A stretch of 6,434 bases of DNA, from positions 1 through 6,434 of the forward strand of contig JAABRW010000043.1 of NCBI GenBank assembly GCA_011390695.1, read 5' to 3'. Both the position numbers and the translations under genes were made by a program. This stretch comes from Desulfotignum sp. (GTDB lineage Bacteria; Desulfobacterota; Desulfobacteria; Desulfobacterales; Desulfobacteraceae). This document shows, one piece after another, positions 1 to 4,343 of this stretch; within the stretch, counting starts at the first letter, position 1; every line of letters begins with the position of its first letter. The notes under the pieces were generated by a model that saw nothing but the letters and a program-made list of their open reading frames with translations, did no database searches and was not told the DNA's origin.

Positions 1-1522
1 CTTCTTCCATTTCTTTTTCCTGTTTTTTGTCCAGAGGATGTTCCTCTTCTACCGGTGTTGTAACAGGTTTTTCCTCTGCTTGGTCATCAGGCCCCTCATC
101 AAAAAAAACCACATCATCCCCATCGTCACTGCTGTCAATCACTTGCTCACTGCTGTCTGAGTTCCGGACATCTGCAGGCGCTTCTGTTGTGCCAGGATTT
201 CCCTCTGCTTGCTCATCAGACGGCTCATCAAAAAAGAAAACATCATCATCGTCGTCACTGCTGTCTGCGTTCTGTATATCAGCTGGAGGTTCTGTTGCAG
301 TGATCGGGGCATGATCATTCGTGGCGGCAGAATCGGTTATCTGGCTGTTTTTGTGTATACCTTCCAGGGCTGCTTTGGCAATTTCCCTTTCTTCTTCCAT
401 GGTAAACAGGCCTTTTGATGTCTGGAGAATCTGTTCATGGATGGAAGCGCTTTCATGACTGTCCGGGGATGGTGTGGCGGTTTCAGGATCGTCCAGTCCG
501 GACACCAGGCGGTTCAAATCGTCCTGAATGGTATCCAGCATATGAACCGTGTGCTGGGACATCTGGTTGCAGATATCTTCAAACTGAAGATTGAAAACGA
601 TGCTGTTGACCTCGTCCCGAAAGGTGGAGGATTCTCCCAAGGTTTTGTCAATGGCATTGGAAATGGATACAAAAGATTCCACCACAGACATGACCACATC
701 CTGTAACAGGATGACCGTGGAATTGATGAACCGGGATTCCACATCAATGGCATCCTTGAGTTCGGTTATGGCGACGTCGATAAAGGTGATAATCTGATCA
801 AGATTCCCTTCCATCTCTTTGGCTGAATGAGTGGAACGGTCAGCCAGCCTTTTTATCTCATCGGCTACGACACCAAAAGTCCTGCCGTTTTCACCGGCTC
901 TGGCTGCTTCGATGGCGGCATTCAGGGAGATCATTTTCGTGGTGAGCGCAATGGAGGAGATCTCTTCGAAAAATGGTTTGATTTTGTCCGTACTGGAGCG
1001 GATATGATCCAGCTTTGTTATATCTTCCTTTTTGCGATGAATGGTGAGATTGAGCTGGGTCATGATTTCCTGGAGCATGTTTTCATAACGCTCCTGAACC
1101 ATTGCCAGGTTGGTGTCTGTTTCGCTTTCACCCCCCTGCTGGTCCACAAAGGATGACATTTTGGAGCGGATACGCGTCACCACACTGGAGGTGTTCTTAA
1201 TAGAGGTGTTGATGCTCAACAGGAGTTCGGAAAATTTTGTTATGGCGGCATCGGTGTTTCCTCCAATTTTTTCGGTGAACCGCTGTACCTGGGTTTTGAC
1301 AATGGCTGTTCTGGCTGCGGTTTCTTTTATCTTTTGCTGTTTTTGCCGGTTTAAAGAAAACACATCCCCGATTTTCCGGGTGAACCGCTGCATCTGGTTA
1401 ACCGGCACAGTGGTTTCAGAAATTTCATCCAGAACAGGTTTGTTTTTTTGTCTTTTTAGGACCAGCACAGTTGTTGCAGCACCGGCAGCATAGGCAGTCA
1501 AAATATAAAATAGCAGTGTCAT
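1..1522 (-). CDS. Membrane-anchored MCP-like signalling protein with acidic repeat tail (3' end cut off by window)
   Basis: The frame opens at ATG 1522 and stays open to the window edge, giving 507 visible residues and no stop. Residues 2-22 form one hydrophobic helix at the N-terminus, followed by KRQKNK, so the protein is probably anchored by one segment with the rest in the cytoplasm. No periplasmic sensor domain or obvious HAMP domain is present. Residues 45-340 are mostly helical. Residues 191-230 match the MCP hairpin tip, including LNAAIEAARAGE and VVADEI, which in known MCPs contacts CheA and CheW. Residues 312-320 read LQFEDICNQ, a D-x3-Q helix recalling CheZ. From about residue 345 the chain becomes polar and acidic, with a duplicated DSSDD...FFDE segment. 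The start follows a weak AGGT ribosome site, 30 bases after the phosphatase gene. The likely partner is the CheA of this cluster (inference). The family is clear; the input is unknown. Confidence 0.88.
   Translation of the reverse strand, partial: MTLLFYILTAYAAGAATTVLVLKRQKNKPVLDEISETTVPVNQMQRFTRKIGDVFSLNRQKQQKIKETAARTAIVKTQVQRFTEKIGGNTDAAITKFSELLLSINTSIKNTSSVVTRIRSKMSSFVDQQGGESETDTNLAMVQERYENMLQEIMTQLNLTIHRKKEDITKLDHIRSSTDKIKPFFEEISSIALTTKMISLNAAIEAARAGENGRTFGVVADEIKRLADRSTHSAKEMEGNLDQIITFIDVAITELKDAIDVESRFINSTVILLQDVVMSVVESFVSISNAIDKTLGESSTFRDEVNSIVFNLQFEDICNQMSQHTVHMLDTIQDDLNRLVSGLDDPETATPSPDSHESASIHEQILQTSKGLFTMEEEREIAKAALEGIHKNSQITDSAATNDHAPITATEPPADIQNADSSDDDDDVFFFDEPSDEQAEGNPGTTEAPADVRNSDSSEQVIDSSDDGDDVVFFDEGPDDQAEEKPVTTPVEEEHPLDKKQEKEMEE
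62..298 (-). repeat. Tandem duplication encoding acidic DSSDD...FFDE tail repeats
   Basis: There are two imperfect direct copies inside the MCP-like gene: 191-298 (36 codons, residues 409-444) and 62-190 (43 codons, residues 445-487). Both encode T-E-x-P-A-D-[IV]-[QR]-N-[AS]-D-S-S, then an acidic run, then V-[FV]-F-F-D-E-x-x-D-[ED]-Q-A-E. The second copy has 7 extra residues (EQVIDSS), which look like a small internal duplication of the DSS segment. The copies stay in frame and are similar in DNA as well, which suggests a fairly recent duplication. Two short hydrophobic-acidic patches in a disordered tail could be docking sites (inference). Confidence 0.8.
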
Positions 1523-1552
1523 GATGTTTTACCTGTTTCCATAAAATTCGTA

Positions 1553-2560
1553 TTACCTGGCCACCATCACGGTGGTGTCGTCATAATCTCGCCTGAAGTT
1601 GGTGACGATGGTATGGGCCATTTCCTGGGGGGACAGTGACAGGGCTTCCCGCGCAAGGTCAAACCGGTTTGAAACACCGTCTGTAAATGATACCAGACAT
1701 GAATAAGGTTGCCAGGGCCGGGTCAGAATATCCAGTTTCGGCAGCATGACCCCCACCGTACCGTTCATGCAATGCAACTGGGTCATTCGTTCATTGGTAT
1801 AGATACGGGTTTCGACATTTCCCACACTGATGTATTCAATGACATTGCTGGTAAAATCAATTCTGCCCAGGCAGATGGCTGCCCCCCGATCATTTTGCAG
1901 GGCCTCATGGCACCGGGTAATGATCCAGGGCAATGTTCTGGTATGATTGTTTTCAAGTACATTCAGGGCCTTGGTTGCGGTAAGGTAGGCTCCTGAACCA
2001 TGTCCCAGGGCATCCACAAGTCCCCAGAAAAAAGAAGCGGGCAGGGATTTAATAAAAAATGCATCGCCTGACAGCCGTTCCCCCTGTTTGGGAAAATTCA
2101 TCACCGAATACCGGACCCGGCCCTTGAAAATCTGTCGCCTGTGCTTGACAGCGGTGATGATGATCCATCCATCCGACCTTATTTCACTTTCAAATTCATC
2201 CATTACCCGGCGGATACCGGACAGGCCGATGCCAAGGGAACCGGATGTGGAAAACCCATCCTCCAGATAGTGTTCAAGGTCCCGGGAATCTGTCGGCTTT
2301 TCAGGCATGTTCCGTGAGATGATTTTCAGTGAAACATCATTTCCCCTTCCATTGGGATCCAGGACAATTTCACCACCTGACCGGGCGTATTTGACAATAT
2401 TGCTGGTCATCTCTCCAATGGCAATTTCAATTTCAGCCCGTTCAATTTCATTGAATCCCATGGCCAGGGCCATGGCATCCCCGTGTTTTCTTGCCCGCAG
2501 GACATCCAGCTCATTGAAGACGAACAGTTCAATGGACTTGAGACTGAGATCATGACTCAT
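1553..2560 (-). CDS. Fusion of RsbT-like ATPase domain and RsbX/SpoIIE-type PP2C phosphatase
   Basis: This is a 335-residue cytoplasmic protein. Residues 1-140 follow the RsbT/RsbW ATPase fold: an N-box with E50 and N54 (GEMTSNIVKYA) and a G2 box at 105-120 (TSGSLGIGLSGIRRVM). The G1 box, normally DxGPGIxD, is replaced by SRNMPEKPTD, and the G3 glycines are also lost, so ATP binding is doubtful. Residues 145-335 are a PP2C domain of RsbX size with the usual metal-ligand motifs: GD at 165-166, VDALGHG at 182-188, FTDGV at 292-296 and YDD at 326-328. RsbX enzymes dephosphorylate RsbR and RsbS to reset the stressosome, and the context fits that role. ATG 2560 is chosen because it forms an ATGA overlap with the rsbT stop and has GGGG five bases upstream. 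An in-frame ATG at 2587 has no ribosome site. Alternatively the phosphatase may serve another STAS protein. Confidence 0.88.
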   Translation of the reverse strand: MSHDLSLKSIELFVFNELDVLRARKHGDAMALAMGFNEIERAEIEIAIGEMTSNIVKYARSGGEIVLDPNGRGNDVSLKIISRNMPEKPTDSRDLEHYLEDGFSTSGSLGIGLSGIRRVMDEFESEIRSDGWIIITAVKHRRQIFKGRVRYSVMNFPKQGERLSGDAFFIKSLPASFFWGLVDALGHGSGAYLTATKALNVLENNHTRTLPWIITRCHEALQNDRGAAICLGRIDFTSNVIEYISVGNVETRIYTNERMTQLHCMNGTVGVMLPKLDILTRPWQPYSCLVSFTDGVSNRFDLAREALSLSPQEMAHTIVTNFRRDYDDTTVMVAR

Positions 2561-2991
2561 ATAAGCCCCATTCCCTGTTTTTTCCATTCCGTGATTTCAA
2601 TGCGGGTACCTCTACCCGGAGAAGATCGAATGGAAAATTCACGGCACAATTTCTTTGCCCCGCTCAATCCCAGTCCTAAAGAGTTGGTGGTGCTGTATCC
2701 TTCTCTCATGGCCAGGTTCATATCAGCGATCCCCGGACCCTGGTCCTCGAATATACAGGTAAATCCTGTCCGGTTTTCTTTCTGAAGAGGGGTCAGGCGC
2801 ATGTGTCCTTTTTCCGCATGAACAATGATATTCCGGGACAGTTCCGATACCGCTGTTACCACCCGTGTCTGGTCCAGCAGGGAAAACTGCATGTGATTCA
2901 TCAATTCTCTGACTTTCTGGCGCGCCAGAATAACGTCTTCAAAGCTAAGAATGGGAATGGTGAGGGGGGTGTTATTCAATGGTTTTATCAT
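2557..2991 (-). CDS. rsbT: RsbT switch kinase (serine/threonine kinase of the stressosome)
   Basis: This is a complete 144-residue protein of GHKL ATPase type, close to the usual RsbT length. All nucleotide boxes are intact: an N-box with E50 and N54 (SELSRNIIVHA), G1 DQGPGIAD at 83-90, a G2 glycine-rich lid at 100-111 (STTNSLGLGLSG) and G3 SPGRGT at 124-129. In known systems RsbT is held by RsbR-RsbS. It phosphorylates their STAS domains after a signal, then leaves to activate an output protein, classically RsbU. No RsbU is seen here, so its target is open. The start at 2991 lies inside the end of rsbS (20-base overlap). It is preceded by AGGAG at a 7-base spacing, which supports translational coupling. 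RsbW-like anti-sigma function is less likely, because the gene directly follows rsbR and rsbS. Confidence 0.93.
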   Translation of the reverse strand: MIKPLNNTPLTIPILSFEDVILARQKVRELMNHMQFSLLDQTRVVTAVSELSRNIIVHAEKGHMRLTPLQKENRTGFTCIFEDQGPGIADMNLAMREGYSTTNSLGLGLSGAKKLCREFSIRSSPGRGTRIEITEWKKQGMGLI

Positions 2992-3352
2992 GGCGCTTCT
3001 CCTGCAGTTTTTGTAACAGGTTCAGGCCGTCTTCCAGATTCAGGGCACTGTTCAAACCCTCCATGCGCAGACCCAGCTGAATCAACGTAAGCACCACCTC
3101 TTTTTTCATGCCGGCAATGACTGCTTCTGCTCCCATGAGTTTTGCCATTTTGCTGGTATCCACAAGAATTCTTCCCAGAAAACTGTCAATGATGGAAACT
3201 GCGGACACGTCGATTACCAGACCGAATGCACCGATTTTTTCAATTTTGCATAAAATATCTTCCTGCATTTTCCGGGCGTCCAGGTCATCGAGTTCCGTCT
3301 GGATGGGAACCACCACTGTTTTTCCAATTTGGAGAATGGGTATGTCAGACAT
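2972..3352 (-). CDS. rsbS: RsbS single-domain STAS protein (stressosome core)
   Basis: This is a 126-residue stand-alone STAS domain, the usual RsbS size. It keeps family signatures: IPILQIG near the N-terminus, QTELDD at 18-23, VIDVSAV before the phosphorylation loop, and IIDSF with S57 in the position of Bacillus Ser59, the RsbT target. KLMGAEAVIAG and TLIQLGL follow as in RsbS. It should co-assemble with RsbR and sequester RsbT. ATG 3352 is preferred over the in-frame TTG one codon upstream, because GGAGG at 3360-3364 is 7 bases from the ATG and only 4 from the TTG. The gene is separated from rsbR by 105 bases, the largest gap in the cluster, and overlaps rsbT. Confidence 0.93.
   Translation of the reverse strand: MSDIPILQIGKTVVVPIQTELDDLDARKMQEDILCKIEKIGAFGLVIDVSAVSIIDSFLGRILVDTSKMAKLMGAEAVIAGMKKEVVLTLIQLGLRMEGLNSALNLEDGLNLLQKLQEKRHDKTIE
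2999..3003 (-). promoter_or_regulatory. Ribosome binding site of rsbT, inside rsbS
   Basis: AGGAG sits within the last codons of rsbS, 7 bases before ATG 2991. Ribosomes translating rsbS pass directly over it, which favours coupled and balanced synthesis of RsbS and its kinase partner. Confidence 0.8.
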
Positions 3353-3359
3353 CAAAAAG

Positions 3360-3364
3360 CCTCC
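3360..3364 (-). promoter_or_regulatory. Ribosome binding site of rsbS
   Basis: GGAGG on the minus strand lies 7 bases before ATG 3352 and decides this start over the TTG at 3355. It is among the strongest ribosome sites in the cluster and follows the only sizeable intergenic gap. Confidence 0.8.
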
Positions 3365-3374
3365 GTAAGTTTAT

Positions 3375-3408
3375 ATGAAAGTCTCTGCAAACCCGATATG
3401 ACTTTCAT
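3375..3408. repeat. Perfect 9-bp inverted repeat in the rsbR-rsbS gap
   Basis: ATGAAAGTC at 3375-3383 is repeated in reverse complement as GACTTTCAT at 3400-3408, with a 16-base loop. In the transcript it would form a hairpin whose base ends 10 bases before the GGAGG of rsbS. There is no following U-run, so it is not a normal terminator. It could set rsbS translation or mark an RNA processing site or operator, and would then help fix the RsbR:RsbS ratio (inference). Confidence 0.55.
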
Positions 3409-3457
3409 GCTTCGTTGTGGGCAAAACCGGGTAAAAAACCTGGTCTGCTCATGGCAG

Positions 3458-4297
3458 TTATACAATTTTCTGGCCGGTCAACTGCAGGGCCAGTTTCAGT
3501 CCATCCGCAAGGCTTGTCCGGGTGACAATCCCTGAAAGATCCACCCCGAGCTGGACCAGTGTCTGGGAGATTTTGGCCCTGATGCCGGTAATGAGACAAT
3601 CTGACCCCATCAGTCTGGCAGCTGTGGCAGCGGTGATCAAATGCCTTGCCACCAGTGTATCCACAATGGGGATGCCGGAGATATCTATGATGGCCACTCT
3701 GGACTGGGTCTCTTCCAAAGCAGTGAGCATACTTTCCATCATCATCTGGGTCCGGGAACTGTCCAGCATTCCCACCAGCGGTATCATCACGATATCCTGC
3801 CATATCTGAACCACAGGCACAGACACATCCATGAACGCCCGCTGCTGCTCTCTGATCAATTCTTCCCGGGACTCCAGATATGTCTGGAAGCTATACAGCC
3901 CCAGCCTGTCCACCAGGGTATTGATAAACAGGATGTATTCCACCAGCATTTTTTCCTGGGAGCAGGATTTCTGGAATACCGGAAAAACAGCGGTTTTGAT
4001 CAAAAAAATGAACAGGGCGGTTTCAGTGGGGGTGATATTGCGCAGGCTCATTTCCCGGCTCAATTCCATGATCTGTCCCTGTAATTTGTGATAGTCCTCA
4101 CTTTTGAATAAATCTGAAGCGGTTACCGTGTTGATCAGTCCATCCATCATATCTACAAGGATATGGTCAACCTGGTTGATTCCCATCTGTTCCACCAGAT
4201 TTTTAGATTGTATGACAAGCTGTTTTTTCCATAATTCATGGATTTCTTTTCTGTTTTCAGATAAAAGAATGCTGATTTCTTTGCCTAAAAATGACAT
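3458..4297 (-). CDS. rsbR: RsbR-type stressosome sensor/scaffold protein (RsbRD-like N-terminal domain + STAS)
   Basis: This is a complete 279-residue protein. Residues 1-155 are an all-helical sensor domain that looks like the RsbRD N-terminal family (LLSENRKEIHELWKKQL near the start) rather than a PAS or GAF domain; I see no ligand-specific residues. Residues 156-279 are a STAS domain very like Bacillus RsbRA: VVQIWQDIVMIPLVG, VAIIDISGIPIVDTLVA, LITGIRAKISQTLVQLGVDL. T214 in IVDT aligns with RsbRA Thr205. The Thr171 position is S180 (LDSSRT), still phosphorylatable. The protein should build the stressosome with RsbS and carry the input signal. The start ATG 4297 has AGGAG at 4305-4309, 7 bases upstream. 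It follows cheA after 46 bases, so the two are probably co-transcribed. Confidence 0.93.
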   Translation of the reverse strand: MSFLGKEISILLSENRKEIHELWKKQLVIQSKNLVEQMGINQVDHILVDMMDGLINTVTASDLFKSEDYHKLQGQIMELSREMSLRNITPTETALFIFLIKTAVFPVFQKSCSQEKMLVEYILFINTLVDRLGLYSFQTYLESREELIREQQRAFMDVSVPVVQIWQDIVMIPLVGMLDSSRTQMMMESMLTALEETQSRVAIIDISGIPIVDTLVARHLITAATAARLMGSDCLITGIRAKISQTLVQLGVDLSGIVTRTSLADGLKLALQLTGQKIV

Positions 4298-4304
4298 GGT
4301 ATGA

Positions 4305-4309
4305 CTCCT
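4305..4309 (-). promoter_or_regulatory. Ribosome binding site of rsbR
   Basis: AGGAG on the minus strand lies 7 bases before ATG 4297, inside the 46-base gap after cheA. It supports the chosen rsbR start. Confidence 0.8.
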
Positions 4310-4343
4310 GTGCTATGTTGGTTTTTTGGTTTCATATAAACGG

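Noticed and set aside
27..314. Serine-rich plus-strand open frame opposite the acidic repeats
   Set aside because: Its repeats simply mirror the minus-strand tail duplication; there is no convincing ribosome site or fold.
2561..2587. Upstream in-frame ATG (2587) as start of the phosphatase fusion
   Set aside because: It has no ribosome site and would add nine residues read from the end of rsbT; ATG 2560 forms the typical ATGA overlap.
3353..3355. TTG at 3355 as the rsbS start
   Set aside because: Its spacing to GGAGG is only four bases, whereas the next codon, ATG 3352, is ideally spaced.
3373..3378. TATAAA-like -10 element (minus strand) upstream of rsbS
   Set aside because: No acceptable -35 element lies at the right distance; the genes are better explained as one operon.
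3426..3444. Possible terminator hairpin after rsbR (ACCAGG/CCCGGT with a T-rich loop)
   Set aside because: In the transcribed direction the stem has an A-C mismatch in only six pairs and just a short TTTT follows; too weak to call.
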